A program made the translations under genes and the position numbers. Shown piece after piece: positions 10,100 through 19,283 of a DNA stretch of 64,000 nucleotides. Each line of letters begins with the position of its first letter. Position 1 is the stretch's first letter. The notes under the pieces are model-generated. The model made no database searches. It was given only the letters and a program-made list of their open reading frames with translations, and was not told the DNA's origin. Origin of the DNA: Bog-756 sp963828385 (GTDB lineage: Bacteria; Actinomycetota; Acidimicrobiia; Acidimicrobiales; RAAP-2); assembly GCA_963828385.1 (NCBI GenBank), contig CAWHEF010000002.1, positions 1,240,001 through 1,304,000 on the forward strand, read 5' to 3'.

Positions 10100-10304
10100 G
10101 AGCTCCCCCTTTGAATGCCACCCGGCAACACCTGAATACCAGGCCGCCGGCAGCTTACCTATGTCCGATCGGGCGGGCCTCGGGCGCCTGCTCGGATCGT
10201 CAATGGCTGCTCAGGCGGGTGACGCGTCGCACGCGAAAGATCTCAACGAGTGCCCGGCTGATCGTTCCGGAGCTGCCGGAGGGATCGGGGATAATGTCGA
10301 CTCC

Positions 10305-11486
10305 ATGGCACTCCATCTGTTGAAGCGTTGGTCGATGGCGGTCTGCGTCGTGGCTGTGTTCACCCTCGTCATCGCCCTTCCCGCCGGGGCCACGGTGACG
10401 ACCACCTCGACGGCGACGAGTCCGTCGGGGTCGAGCACCGTCTGGCTCTGCCTTCCAGGGCAAGCGCAGGACCCTTGCAACCCGGGGCTCTCGACGACGG
10501 TGTACTCGCCGAGCCTGCAGCAGAAGCGAACACAGAACCCACCCCCGGAAAAGCAGCCACCGATCGATTGCTTCTACGTGTACCCGACGGTCAGTGACCA
10601 GCCGACGGGAAACGCCAACCTCACCATCGATCCGGAGGAACGATCGATCGCCCTGTACCAGGCCGCTCGCTACTCACAGTTCTGCCGGGTCTTCGCACCG
10701 ATGTACCAGCAGGTGACGCTGGCAGGGATCGGAGAGGGCACACCGACGACCCCGCCGAGCTCGGCGCTGGCCTATTCGAGCCTGCAGGCGGCGTTCGCCG
10801 ACTACCTCAGCCACTACAACGACGGTCGCGGGTTCGTCCTCATCGGGCATTCGCAAGGTTCCTTCATCCTCCGGCAGCTGATCGAACAGGATGTCGACCC
10901 CGTGCCTTCGGTGCGAGACCGCCTCGTCTCGGCCATCCTTCTGGGTGGAAATGTGCTGGTGAAGCCGGGGCCCAGAGGAATCGGTGGCGACTTCCAACAC
11001 ATACCTGCATGCCGCGAAGCCTCCCAGACCAGATGTGTGATCGCCTTCTCCACCTTCGACCAGCCGGTGCCCGCCGGCAGCCTGTTCGGACGGACATCGG
11101 GAGCCCAGGAGAACGGGGACGTCGTGCTCTGCACCAACCCGGGGAGGCTCGAGGGGGGCACCGGCTACGTGGACATGATCACTCCGACCGCTCCGTTCGC
11201 ACCCGGTACCCTGATCGCCGCTGGTATCTCCTTGCTCGGGCTTCATCCCCCCGTGCCCACACCTCCGACTGTCTGGTATTCGCTTCCCGGCTCCTACCGA
11301 GCGCAGTGTGAGACATCAAATGGCGCACATGTGTTGGAGATCACTCCGGTCGACGGCGCTCAGGTGCCGACACCGAGTCCCACACCGACCTGGGGCCTGC
11401 ACCTACTGGATGCCAACATCGCCCTCGGCAACCTCGTCGGCATCGTCAAGGCGGAGTCCGATTCATTCGTGCGGAACCACGGTTGA
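10305..11486 (+). CDS. secreted DUF3089 family hydrolase (lysophospholipase-like)
   Basis: 393 residues. A signal peptide (about residues 1-28, ending LPAGA) is followed by a Thr/Ser stretch and a DUF3089 domain. Landmarks are DCFYVYPTVS, the nucleophile elbow GHSQGS, and a Cys-containing GDFQHIPACR loop. DUF3089 proteins are alpha/beta hydrolases with unresolved substrates. ATG 10305 starts exactly at the signal sequence; an open frame extends further upstream but is not coding-like. It is divergent from the large secreted hydrolase, with about 200 bp between for promoters. Confidence 0.85.
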   Translation: MALHLLKRWSMAVCVVAVFTLVIALPAGATVTTTSTATSPSGSSTVWLCLPGQAQDPCNPGLSTTVYSPSLQQKRTQNPPPEKQPPIDCFYVYPTVSDQPTGNANLTIDPEERSIALYQAARYSQFCRVFAPMYQQVTLAGIGEGTPTTPPSSALAYSSLQAAFADYLSHYNDGRGFVLIGHSQGSFILRQLIEQDVDPVPSVRDRLVSAILLGGNVLVKPGPRGIGGDFQHIPACREASQTRCVIAFSTFDQPVPAGSLFGRTSGAQENGDVVLCTNPGRLEGGTGYVDMITPTAPFAPGTLIAAGISLLGLHPPVPTPPTVWYSLPGSYRAQCETSNGAHVLEITPVDGAQVPTPSPTPTWGLHLLDANIALGNLVGIVKAESDSFVRNHG

Positions 11487-11641
11487 GCCATCGCTGGCGC
11501 TCACGGGGGCTGACCGGATCTTCGGTTCGTCCGGGTGCAGCTGCGGGCGCAGGGCGGGCGGTTGTGCGGAGACATCTTCCAGCACGCCACGCGCTCAGTG
11601 CGTCACTGCTCTACCTGCATTCGCGGCTGATCGGCTGACGA

Positions 11642-13114
11642 CTACCCCACCGCCGGCGATCGGCCCTTGGAGTAGACGCCTTCGTCGAACGTGCTGGTGA
11701 CCGACTTGGCTTCGCCAAGCCTTGCCACGCCGAACAGGTCCTCGATGGAGGCCAGCGACGAGAAGTGGTTCATCGGGGTCTTCGGGGCTCTGCCGGGGGT
11801 GATGAAAGGAGAGATCAGCAGCGCCCCGACCCGCCCGCCTCCGGGGCCGGTGATGCCGTTGCCGCCGCTGTCTGCGGCCGGGCCCGGCGTCTCCCCGCAG
11901 CACGCAGTCGAGTCCAACGTCGGTTCCTCTGCCTCGTCGAAGGTGATCTCGAGCAGACCGTCCTGCTTGAATGCGGGGGACGACTCGATCATCGGGACCC
12001 ACGTCGACAAGAACGAGTCGATGTCAGCCAGAGCAGAGGCCCCGCTGGGCTGGTTCTTGCACGGGAAGTCGTGGCCGTCGTCGCACAGGTTCGGCGTGAT
12101 GAAGCTCAGGTTGGGCGTGGTGGACACCGATCCGAGATCGGTGGCGAGTCCGGTCACGCCGGCCGGAGTGCCAGCCGGGAGCCCTCCGGTGGTCGACCCC
12201 AGTGGCACGACGCGGGTATCGCAGACCGAGGCGTTGTCGATGATCGAGTGGAAGTAGACGAACGGATCGTGCCGGGTGGCATAGCCGTCACCCTGTTCGG
12301 CGACAAACGAGGGATCCGAGCTGCCGATGCTCGGATGACCGCAAACGGGGGACTCCCGGTTGGGGTCGTTGCCCATGTCCTCCATGTAGCCCTTCCAGGT
12401 CAGGCCCTCGGCTGCGAGCTGATCAGCGACGGTCGGAACCGCCGCCGGGTAGACGCATCCTGCTCCCTGCTGGATCCCGTTCGCATCCTGCCCGTCCCCG
12501 GAGGGAAAGTCGGAGTACGTCGAGCAGTCCGCCTGGTTGCTGGAGTTCGCCGGTTGACCCGAGACGAAGCTGACGTAGTTGTCGTTGGAGAAGTGCCCGG
12601 TGCCGTAGTAGTTCTCGAGCAGGGCACCCTGGTTTCGCAGCGTCGTCGCCAGATACGGATCGTTGGCGGGAGCACCGAACGTGGACGCGTAGTCCTCGTT
12701 CTCGAGCATGATGACGAAGACATGGCGAATCGGCGGGAGCTTGGACACCACCGTCAGCGTCACCGTCTCGGACGACGATCCGACCGAGTTCGTGGCATCG
12801 AGGACCACCGAGTACGTGCCTGACAGGGGGATCGTCCCCGACAGTGTCGCCGTCCCGTCCCCGTTGTCATGGAAGGAGACCCCGTAGGGGAGCGTGCCCT
12901 CCTCCTGGATCGACGCTATCGGGTTCGCCTTCGTCTTGACCGAGACCTGGAAGGACTCGGCCGCTCGCACCTTGAACTGTGACCTGCCGGCGAACACGGG
13001 TGCCGACTGCGGCCGGGCGGCCTGCGCCGGCGAAGCTGCCATTACGCCGAGGAATGACAAGCTGGCACAGGTAAGGACTGCAGCAGAGAGTCCGGTTCGA
13101 ATCCAGCCACGCAT
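11642..13114 (-). CDS. secreted phosphoesterase (acid phosphatase / phospholipase C family) with Ig-like N-terminal domain
   Basis: About 490 residues. A signal peptide (ending ASPAQA-A) is followed by a putative-Ig domain (TLPYGVSFHDNGDGTATLSG) and a phosphoesterase domain of the alkaline-phosphatase superfamily. Diagnostic pieces are HVFVIMLENEDY with the metal Glu-Asn, GTGHFSNDNYVS with the nucleophile region, and LLEITFDEAE plus LISPFITPG at the C-terminal metal site. It probably cleaves phosphate esters or phospholipids outside the cell. ATG 13114 is 9 nt from GGGAGGG; GTG 13120 is also possible. Confidence 0.85.
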   Translation of the reverse strand: MRGWIRTGLSAAVLTCASLSFLGVMAASPAQAARPQSAPVFAGRSQFKVRAAESFQVSVKTKANPIASIQEEGTLPYGVSFHDNGDGTATLSGTIPLSGTYSVVLDATNSVGSSSETVTLTVVSKLPPIRHVFVIMLENEDYASTFGAPANDPYLATTLRNQGALLENYYGTGHFSNDNYVSFVSGQPANSSNQADCSTYSDFPSGDGQDANGIQQGAGCVYPAAVPTVADQLAAEGLTWKGYMEDMGNDPNRESPVCGHPSIGSSDPSFVAEQGDGYATRHDPFVYFHSIIDNASVCDTRVVPLGSTTGGLPAGTPAGVTGLATDLGSVSTTPNLSFITPNLCDDGHDFPCKNQPSGASALADIDSFLSTWVPMIESSPAFKQDGLLEITFDEAEEPTLDSTACCGETPGPAADSGGNGITGPGGGRVGALLISPFITPGRAPKTPMNHFSSLASIEDLFGVARLGEAKSVTSTFDEGVYSKGRSPAVG

Positions 13115-13303
13115 GCGCACGTACCCTCCCCCTCGACCATCAGCTGGTCATCCAGCGGATGTCCTTCTTCGCGTCCCTTGCGTATCCGTCCTCCGCACGG
13201 GAAGGCTCAGGCGTGACCCTACAGCATCTACTCGATCGGGTCAGTGGCTCACATCCGCGCCTGAACCGCGACGAGCTCCAAGCAGTGCCATAGTCGTATC
13301 GGT

Positions 13304-13901
13304 ATGCGGATCGTCATCAGTGAGTTCATCAGCCTCGACGGTGTCGTGCAGGCGCCTGGGGGTGCCGACGAGGACACAGACGGCAAGTTCCGCCACGGCG
13401 GCTGGTCGATGCCGTTCTTCGATCCGGCGCTGATGGGTGAGGCGATCGCCGAGACTTCGGGACGGACGGACGCACTGCTACAAGGCCGGCGCACGTGGCA
13501 GGTGATGGCCGGAGCGTGGCCCGATCGCGCCGGCGACCCATTCGCCGACTGGATGAACAGCGTCCAGAAGTTCGTGGTCTCGAACACCCTGTCGGACTCG
13601 GACATCACGTGGAAGCCGACCACGATCATCCGCGGCCGCGAACCTTGTCGAGACGGTGTACGAGCTGCGCGGACAGCCGGGCGGCGATGTCAACGTGATG
13701 GGAAGCGCGACGCTCGTGCGGGCGTTGCTGGGGGCTGACCTTGTTGACGAGCTCGACCTGATGATCGAGCCGATCATCTTGGGTGGTGGCAAGGGGATCT
13801 TTCCGGAGGACGGCGAGGCTCGTCTCTTCGAGCTCGTCTCGGCGACGACGGCGAACACGGGCGTGCAGGTCTGTCGTTACCGGCGTGACCGGCAGGGCTA
13901 G
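13304..13901 (+). CDS. RibD C-terminal / dihydrofolate-reductase-like domain protein (frameshifted)
   Basis: About 199 residues from two overlapping frames. The first half has MRIVISEFISLDGVVQAPGG and LLQGRRTWQVM. The second has NVMGSATLVRALL and IEPIILGGGKGIF, the standard landmarks of stand-alone RibD_C proteins (YwjB/YyaP type). One extra base near 13640 splits it. It likely binds NADPH. No riboflavin genes are nearby, so a role in that pathway is not implied. It starts a patchy block of small, unrelated genes that ends at the tmRNA. Confidence 0.8.
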
Positions 13902-14046
13902 CCGTCGGCGGGTAGAGCAGAGCAGGACCGAATCGTCCATCGCCGCCTGGAGGTGCAAACTGCCGCCGATCGAGCTGAGCGGTGGGGCGGGCGGGGAAGG
14001 GTCGGACTCCGAGGACGCGGGCACGGGGATGCCGTAGCCTCGGACC

Positions 14047-14839
14047 GTGTGTGATGGTTCCTTCAAAGTAATCTGTGAGATCGAACCAGCCACACGGCCC
14101 GACCTACGACAGCGTTCGTCACCAGATCGGCGTACTGGCGCCGGTGGCCTCGGCTTTCTTGATTCCCGACAACCACCTGGGCCGGGCGACGGTCTCCAGC
14201 GTGGCGGTTGCGCACGAAGTACAGGCGATGGGTGGACGTTCCATCGCCTGCATCAATTGCCGAGACCGCAATCTGCTCGGGCTCAGGCGGGACCTACTCA
14301 CCGCTGCGGCCTATGGAGTCGAGGAATTCCTCTGCGTCTACGGCGATGACCCGATAGAGGGTAGGCGCACCAGCCAACTCACCGTCCGAGCCATGATCGA
14401 TGAGATCCGCACGTGGGGAGGGGAGCAGGCCCTTGCCCACGACCGTCCATTTCGAGCCGGGGTGACCACCCGGCTCGGCGTGGTGCCGCCGTGGAAGCGT
14501 GAGACAGACTTCATCTTCGTGCAGGTCTCATTCTCCGCGGAGCAACTCGTGCGTTGGCGAGAGGAAATTTCTCTCACGCGACCCGTGTTTCCAGGAGTCA
14601 TGGTCCTCGCAAGCCAGCCGATGGCCAAGAGCGTCGAGGCAAGCCTCCCCGAGGTGCGCGTTCCTGACGATCTGATGGAACGACTTGGAGGAGACCGCTC
14701 GGCTGGCGTAGAAGCCGCGTGTCAGCTCGTCCTTGAACTACGCGACAGCGGCAGGTTCGAGGGCGTCCACCTGGTTCCGGTCGGCCGATACCGAGAGGTC
14801 GCCGCTCGACTGGAGGCCCTGCTCACCACTCAGTCTTAG
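14047..14839 (+). CDS. methylenetetrahydrofolate reductase-like protein (frameshifted)
   Basis: About 264 residues. GTG 14047 gives FKVICEIEPATRPDL; the frame then changes near 14113 to SVRHQIGVLAPVASAF and the rest. The strand pattern CINCRDRN followed by LLTAAAYGVEEFLCVYGDDP is that of MetF-family TIM barrels, where these residues contact FAD and folate. It is shorter than classical MetF (about 300) and lies apart from methionine genes, so it may belong to a MetF-like subfamily. The break is probably an indel error. Confidence 0.7.
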
Positions 14840-15089
14840 ATCACTCTGACGAAGTCGAAGCGGGAAACGCCCCGGACGGACAAGGTAGATCTCACCTCGG
14901 GCGATGCTCGTCTCGAACGACGTCAACACGGAAGACCGCCCGCCAGCTGGCCACTCGGGGCGGCGGCAGGTGCAGTAGGGCCCAGGCGTCCCCGACGCGT
15001 CCGTCGCGGCTCAGCACGGGAGGTCGCCGCGTTTCTCGCCGCCTCGGTGGAAGGAGACTTCACGGGGCTGCTGTGGTCTCGATGACCGA
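14840..15089. other. intergenic region with possible sigma-factor fragment
   Basis: No full gene is seen. Around 15023-15075 the plus strand can be read as VAAFLAASVEGDFTGLL and then stops. This closely resembles the linker and start of the SnoaL-like tail in ECF41/SigJ sigma factors (compare VVDAFLAAARGGDLAALL in the gene at 15973). It is probably a remnant of such a gene, but it is too short to be certain. Confidence 0.35.
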
Positions 15090-15326
15090 TCAGCCTTCAG
15101 GAAGAGCAGCGAAATCACGCTTTGCTTTTCTGTACCACCCCATTCCAGAAATTGGATGCTTCCACCTGCCCTTCATGTTCTTCAGGGCTTCTTTGTGCGT
15201 CTCGTCACCGCCTGCGACCGTTTCTCTCAAATGCTTGTCTTCTCCCTTTATGACTTCATCAGCAGTATTTCCATGGAGCTGGAAATCACATGGACCACCC
15301 AGTTGTCTACATGTCATGGTTTTCAT
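15090..15326 (-). CDS. DUF1059 family small protein
   Basis: 78 residues from ATG 15326, with GAGGAA 9 nt upstream; the in-frame GTG at 15335 has no usable spacing. MKTMTCRQLGGPCDFQLHGNTADEV is the family hallmark, with conserved Cys pairs, and the C-terminal helix contains HKEALKNMKG. Function is unknown. The gene and its flanks (about 15085-15370) are near 47% G+C by rough count, far below the surrounding DNA, which suggests recent transfer. Confidence 0.85.
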   Translation of the reverse strand: MKTMTCRQLGGPCDFQLHGNTADEVIKGEDKHLRETVAGGDETHKEALKNMKGRWKHPISGMGWYRKAKRDFAALPEG

Positions 15327-15549
15327 TTCACTCACTTCCTCTCATAGTGTTGTTTCATCAGGTCTACCTCGAACGAGGTGACTTCGCAGGAGGGAAAGCT
15401 GTGGCTTACCCGCGCTTGTGATCATTCCATTTTGATAATGGGGGTGGGAGCGCGACAGCACTCGTCTCGGCACTGGGGCTGCAAGCGGTCGGCAGGGTGG
15501 TTCGGGCCGCGTCGAGCCGCCCGACGATCATTGACGGCCATGCCGGCTC

Positions 15550-15891
15550 TCAGCCAGCCTGGATGAGGCCGAGCGTGTTGCCGTCCGGATCGGTTACGGT
15601 GGCGATGCGCGTGCCGCCACCGACGTCTCGTGGCTCACCGGCGAGGGTGGCACCGGCCCCCTGTACCTCGGTGAGTGCGGCGTCGAGGTCGACGACACTG
15701 ATGTACGGCACCGGTGCGGTCAGGCCCCTCTCGTGGCCATGCGGGTCGAGCCCGATTTCGACGCCCCCAACGTGGAACCCGACGTAGAACGGCTGGTCGG
15801 TGTGAGGCTCGGTGCCGAGAAGGGCGGTGTAGATGGCCTTGGCGGCGTCGAGGTCGCGGACGGGGCTGACGATGGATTGTAGAATGTTCAT
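15550..15891 (-). CDS. VOC/glyoxalase family protein, divergent partner of ECF41 sigma factor
   Basis: 113 residues. A single VOC (beta-alpha-beta-beta-beta repeat) module: IVSPVRDLDAAKAIYTALLG in the first half and VVDLDAALTEVQGAGATL, then TVTDPDGNTLGLIQ in the second. ATG 15891 is fixed by the promoter: the ECF41-type -10 (CGTC) ends 8 nt before it, implying a leaderless or nearly leaderless transcript. It is probably an enzyme or binding protein for a small molecule and is the likely main target of the sigma factor encoded divergently. Confidence 0.85.
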   Translation of the reverse strand: MNILQSIVSPVRDLDAAKAIYTALLGTEPHTDQPFYVGFHVGGVEIGLDPHGHERGLTAPVPYISVVDLDAALTEVQGAGATLAGEPRDVGGGTRIATVTDPDGNTLGLIQAG

Positions 15892-15899
15892 GCCCTTTT

Positions 15900-15926
15900 G
15901 ACGTACACCGGTCGGCGGATGTGACA
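15900..15926 (-). promoter_or_regulatory. ECF41-type promoter for the VOC gene
   Basis: On the minus strand TGTCACA (15926-15920), exactly 16 nt, then CGTC (15903-15900). This equals the ECF41 promoter pattern TGTCACA-N16-CGTC known from that sigma-factor group. The VOC start codon follows 8 nt after CGTC. Confidence 0.85.
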
Positions 15927-15937
15927 ATGAGAGTGCC

Positions 15938-15964
15938 TGTCACATTTCGCAGGCGGCATGCGTC
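15938..15964 (+). promoter_or_regulatory. ECF41-type promoter for the sigma gene (autoregulation)
   Basis: TGTCACA (15938-15944), exactly 16 nt, then CGTC (15961-15964). This is the mirror image of the promoter on the other strand; the two -35 elements are 11 nt apart. The GTG start of the sigma gene follows 8 nt after CGTC, so the message is probably leaderless. Confidence 0.85.
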
Positions 15965-15972
15965 GTTAGTGT

Positions 15973-16827
15973 GTGACCCCCATAGACGTGACCACCTTCG
16001 ATGCCGAGCGTCCTCGGCTCATTTCGATCGCCGTCAGGGTGCTCGGCTCTGAGGCCGACGCCGATGACGTAGTGCAAGAGGCCTGGCTTCGGCTTTCCCG
16101 CACCGACGATGTCGACGACCTACCCGCCTGGCTGACGACCGTCGTGACTCGATTGTGCCTTGACCATCTGCGCAAGCGACGCACTAGGTCCGAGGCCGAG
16201 ACCGAGGCGAGCTTCGGCTTCGCGCCGGTCGGCCCGGAGGCGGACGCGCTGCTCGCCGAGAGGGTGGGCGGGGCGATGCAAGTCGTCTTCGATGCCTTGG
16301 CGCCGGCCGAGAGGGCGGCGTTCGTACTGCACGATGTCTTCGGATATCCGTTCGACGAGATCAGCGCCATCCTTGGGCGATCGGGAACCACCGTACGTCA
16401 GCTGGCGAGTCGGGCGCGCCGCAAGGTTCAGGGCGCGCCGGAGCCGGTCACGGCCCAGGCAGCGCGGGTTGAGAGCCGGCGCGTCGTCGACGCGTTTCTC
16501 GCCGCAGCCCGCGGCGGGGACCTCGCGGCCCTGTTGTCGCTGCTCGCCCCCGACGCTGTCATGTGTGCCGATCTGGTCGGACAGCAAATGGGCGCGGACC
16601 CGGTATACGACGGACCGGCTGCTGTGGCCGGCCGCTTCAACGGCACCCGGGGCGCGGTACCTGTCGCCATCGATGGCGAGCGGGGCGCCGCTTGGATCAT
16701 GGCCGGAGCCGTGAAGGTCGCCTTCGCGTTCCAGGTCGAGGCCGGCCTGGTACGCGAGATCGAGCTGATCGGCGATCCAGACGTTCTGGCAACCTTGGAC
16801 GTGGTTCGTGCTCGAAAGGACTCGTAA
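15973..16827 (+). CDS. ECF41-group (SigJ-like) RNA polymerase sigma factor with SnoaL-like C-terminal domain
   Basis: 284 residues. The sigma-2 region (about 5-70) contains VLGSEADADDVVQEAWLRL. The sigma-4 region (about 105-155) contains ALAPAERAAFVLHDVFGYPFDEI and an HTH. A C-terminal NTF2/SnoaL-like domain (about 165-284) begins VVDAFLAAARGGDLAALL. That fused domain is the ECF41 hallmark and regulates activity in place of an anti-sigma factor. GTG 15973 is supported by the promoter geometry upstream. It probably drives its own gene and the divergent VOC gene. Confidence 0.92.
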   Translation: MTPIDVTTFDAERPRLISIAVRVLGSEADADDVVQEAWLRLSRTDDVDDLPAWLTTVVTRLCLDHLRKRRTRSEAETEASFGFAPVGPEADALLAERVGGAMQVVFDALAPAERAAFVLHDVFGYPFDEISAILGRSGTTVRQLASRARRKVQGAPEPVTAQAARVESRRVVDAFLAAARGGDLAALLSLLAPDAVMCADLVGQQMGADPVYDGPAAVAGRFNGTRGAVPVAIDGERGAAWIMAGAVKVAFAFQVEAGLVREIELIGDPDVLATLDVVRARKDS

Positions 16828-16899
16828 GACGCGAAGAAGGTCGGCGGGTTGGATGGAGGCACCGGAAGCGATGAGGGCGCTACCTTGTAGTTTGGCTCC

Positions 16900-17340
16900 A
16901 TGGCAGAACGTACAGAACCTTCCCCGATAATCACCTACTTCATCCAGGAGATCGAGCCGTTTCTGGACAAGGACGCCAAGGAGCGACTCGCCACATACGA
17001 TGCCGCTGTTGCCAAAACCACGCACCATGGAGACTTCCGGCGAGCGTGGCACTGCGCCGACTGGGCCATTGCTCAGGCAGAACGCTCATCAAGTTCCAAA
17101 ATGAACCATGTAGTCAAGGGCTTGAAAGAAAAACACCAGCTCTGGAAGGACACGATCTTCGGAGCTGAGTTCGGAGCGATGGTGAAGGACCGTGTCGGGC
17201 CTGGACAGGATGCCGAGGTTCAATGGGTCGATGACGCCGTGGCAGTGGCAAGAGAGCAGGCAACAGCAGGAGGCTGGGAAAGCGTGAAGTGGGAGGACCT
17301 GCTGAAGGAGATGCTCGCCGTTGCCCCACCCAAGGGCTGA
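16900..17340 (+). CDS. hypothetical protein
   Basis: 146 residues, not recognised. It is soluble, mixed-charge and mostly helical, with several Trp/His residues (RAWHCADWAIAQAE, WESVKWEDLLKEML). There is no signal peptide, membrane segment or catalytic motif. Codon use is less GC-biased than in neighbouring core genes. It is the last gene before the tmRNA 3' end and sits in a block that looks partly acquired. Confidence 0.6.
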   Translation: MAERTEPSPIITYFIQEIEPFLDKDAKERLATYDAAVAKTTHHGDFRRAWHCADWAIAQAERSSSSKMNHVVKGLKEKHQLWKDTIFGAEFGAMVKDRVGPGQDAEVQWVDDAVAVAREQATAGGWESVKWEDLLKEMLAVAPPKG

Positions 17341-17576
17341 AGCTCCCCTTTGACGTTCCAGGCGAACATGGAAGGCTGAGCAGAGCGCAAGCTTTGAAGC
17401 CGACTCCTACAGATGCGGACGCCGACTCCGGGCTGGATCTCCGCCATCGGCCCGGAGTCCGGCCCACGCCACCGTGGCGTGCCGTCCTCCGGCCGGTCCT
17501 CTCGAGGCGGTGGTCCGGTGCCGTGTCCGCCCCGTGTCCTCCGCGTGTCCCGGCGGGCGGACCCATGGACAAGACA

Positions 17577-17610
17577 ATGCCCTGACCTGCGGGAAAACAG
17601 GTCAGGGCAT
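17577..17610 (-). terminator. intrinsic terminator of tmRNA
   Basis: A perfect 13-bp stem (ATGCCCTGACCTG pairing with CAGGTCAGGGCAT) with an 8-nt loop, directly after the 3' end of the tmRNA on the minus strand. The downstream tract is only moderately T-rich (TGTCTTG). Confidence 0.8.
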
Positions 17611-17612
17611 CG

Positions 17613-17961
17613 TGGAGGTGGCGGGAATCGAACCCGCGTCCTCCGGCTTCTCATCAGGCCTTCTCCGAGCGCAGCCGATGATGGATTGTCGGGAGCGCCA
17701 CCGCTACCGGCGGCAGCGGCGTTCCGTATCCGACTGAAGGTGTCCCTGGCGGCCGGTCGGCGCAACCGTTCAGGTGAGTCCCACGGAATGACGCCCGGAT
17801 CCGGCCCGTGGGACTGAGACCGGTCGGACGTCGCAGTTCTTAGGCTGCGAGCGCGAGCTGAGGCTCGGCGTTTATTTTGTGTTCCGGCTCTTTAACGTGG
17901 CTCCGGAGACCACGGCTCGCTTCTCCTGAATCGACGACCGGAGTCGAAGCCTGTCACCCCC
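17613..17961 (-). ncRNA. ssrA: transfer-messenger RNA (tmRNA)
   Basis: About 349 nt. The 5' end is GGGGGTGACAGGCTTCGAC and the 3' end has a tRNA-like T-arm (GGTTCGATTCCCGCC) and the acceptor CACCTCCA, which pairs with the 5' GGGGGTG over 7 bp including one G-U. CCA is not encoded. The tag frame ends ...GCC TAA at 17840; reading back gives AEPQLALAA, if translation resumes at GCC 17869 (the resume codon is inferred). It rescues stalled ribosomes with SmpB, whose gene follows upstream on the same strand. Confidence 0.95.
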
Positions 17962-18130
17962 TGGGTTTCCGTCGAGCCGGACGGGTGTCCGGCTGGAACA
18001 GTCAGTCTACTGGTGCCGTTACCTGTCCACGTCCGATCCGAGCGTCTGGACCGCCGCGACCCGTCCGGGGTGGGCCCGCACTCGGTAGGGCCCCAGTGCC
18101 CCGTCTTCGTCGGACTCTGGTCCCGATCCG

Positions 18131-18672
18131 TCAGTACCGCGACCGTCCGTGAACGGGCCTCCCGGGCCGCATCTCGGCCGCGTCTCGGGCGGCGATGGCG
18201 TGGCGCTTGTCGTACTGTCGCCGGCCCCTGGCCAGGGCCAGCTCGACCTTGGCCCTGCCGTCCTTGAAGTAGATGGAGAGCGGCACCATGGTGAGCGACT
18301 CTGCTGGGTCTTGCCCATCCACTCATCGATCTGGCGCCGGTGGAGCAGGAGCTTGCGCCGGCGGTCAGGCTCGTGGGCGCCGAACCCGGTCGCCTGCGCG
18401 TAGGGGGGCACGTGCACGCCGAACAGCCACACCTCGCCGTCGATGATCCGCGCGTAGGAGTCCTGTAGGGCGATGCGTGCCTCACGCAGGGACTTGACCT
18501 CGGAGCCCTGGAGCACGATCCTGTATTCAGTCGTGTCGACGATGTCGTAGTCGTGACGGGCGCGTCGGTTGGAGGCGACCACGCGGTTCGCTCCGGTGTC
18601 GGCCGTCCCGTGCCGGTACTTCCCGGCGCCCGAACGAGTACCGGTGGTGGATCGCTTCCTCGCCGCACTCAT
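18131..18672 (-). CDS. smpB: SmpB, tmRNA-binding protein (frameshifted)
   Basis: About 180 residues. The N-terminal part (VASNRRARHDYDIVDTTE, then GSEVKSLREARIALQDSYAR) is in one frame. The C-terminal part (SLTMVPLSIYFKDGRAKVEL, then ARGRRQYDKR) is in another, joined near 18298. Together they cover the whole OB-fold protein, including the basic C-terminal tail that enters the decoding centre. Such a conserved gene beside an intact tmRNA is unlikely to be dead, so an indel error is the simplest explanation. A charged N-terminal extension of about 35 residues is present. Confidence 0.92.
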
Positions 18673-18738
18673 GCAACGGGAACGTAGTCGCCCCCGTCAC
18701 CCTCGACGTCCTCTAGCGTGCAGGTCGCATGTTGATCC

Positions 18739-19138
18739 ATGCCGGAGACGCTCCACGAGCAGATGGTTGCCCACTGCCTGGCCGGCCTTCCTGAGGAAGC
18801 CTGTGGCCTCCTCGGTGGCGAGCTGGGCACCGGTTCGATCCAGACGTGCTATCCGACCCACAACCTGGCTGCTTCCGCCAAGCTGTACACGGTCGATCCC
18901 GAAGGATCACCTCCGGGCTGACCGGGACGCCGAGGCCGCCGGTCTCGCCATCATCGGCGTGTTCCACTCCCACACGCACACCGACGCCTACCCCTCACCG
19001 ACCGACGTGGCCCAGGCGCCGGACCCCGACTGGCACTACGTGCTGGTGTCCTTGCGGGACATGGAACCAGTGGTGCGCAGCTTCTGGATCGTCGACGAGG
19101 TGATCGCCGAGGAACCGGTGCGGATCGAGGGCCGGTAG
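18739..19138 (+). CDS. mec: Mec-type JAMM/Mov34 metalloprotease for the CysO pathway (frameshifted)
   Basis: About 132 residues. The first frame carries PEEACGLLGG, with the catalytic Glu. The second carries the JAMM zinc motif HSHTHTDAYPSPTD and WHYVLVSLRD. One extra G near 18904 separates them. In Mycobacterium tuberculosis the homologue Mec (Rv1334) releases cysteine from the CysO-Cys adduct. The order here (mec, cysO, cysM) is the same. Mec may also have to trim the CysO tail in this organism. Confidence 0.88.
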
Positions 19139-19283
19139 AATCCCAACCGAAACAGTCAGCTTTTGGCGTCCCAACGCCTTCTTGCAGGCCCTTTTCAGGG
19201 TCGGTTCAACGGCGCCGCCGGACGAGAAATCTGCTGAAGCAGACCCCACCGGACCACGTTGTTGCCGGAGCAGAGGAGATCCC

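Noticed and set aside
17474..17737. Plus-strand ORF reading VEVAGIEPASSGF
   Set aside because: A familiar spurious translation of the antisense of a tRNA-like domain; the region is tmRNA and its terminator.
19139..19283. Leader between mec and cysO as a possible sulfur-responsive riboswitch
   Set aside because: I could not match it to SAM, SAH or other known riboswitch cores.
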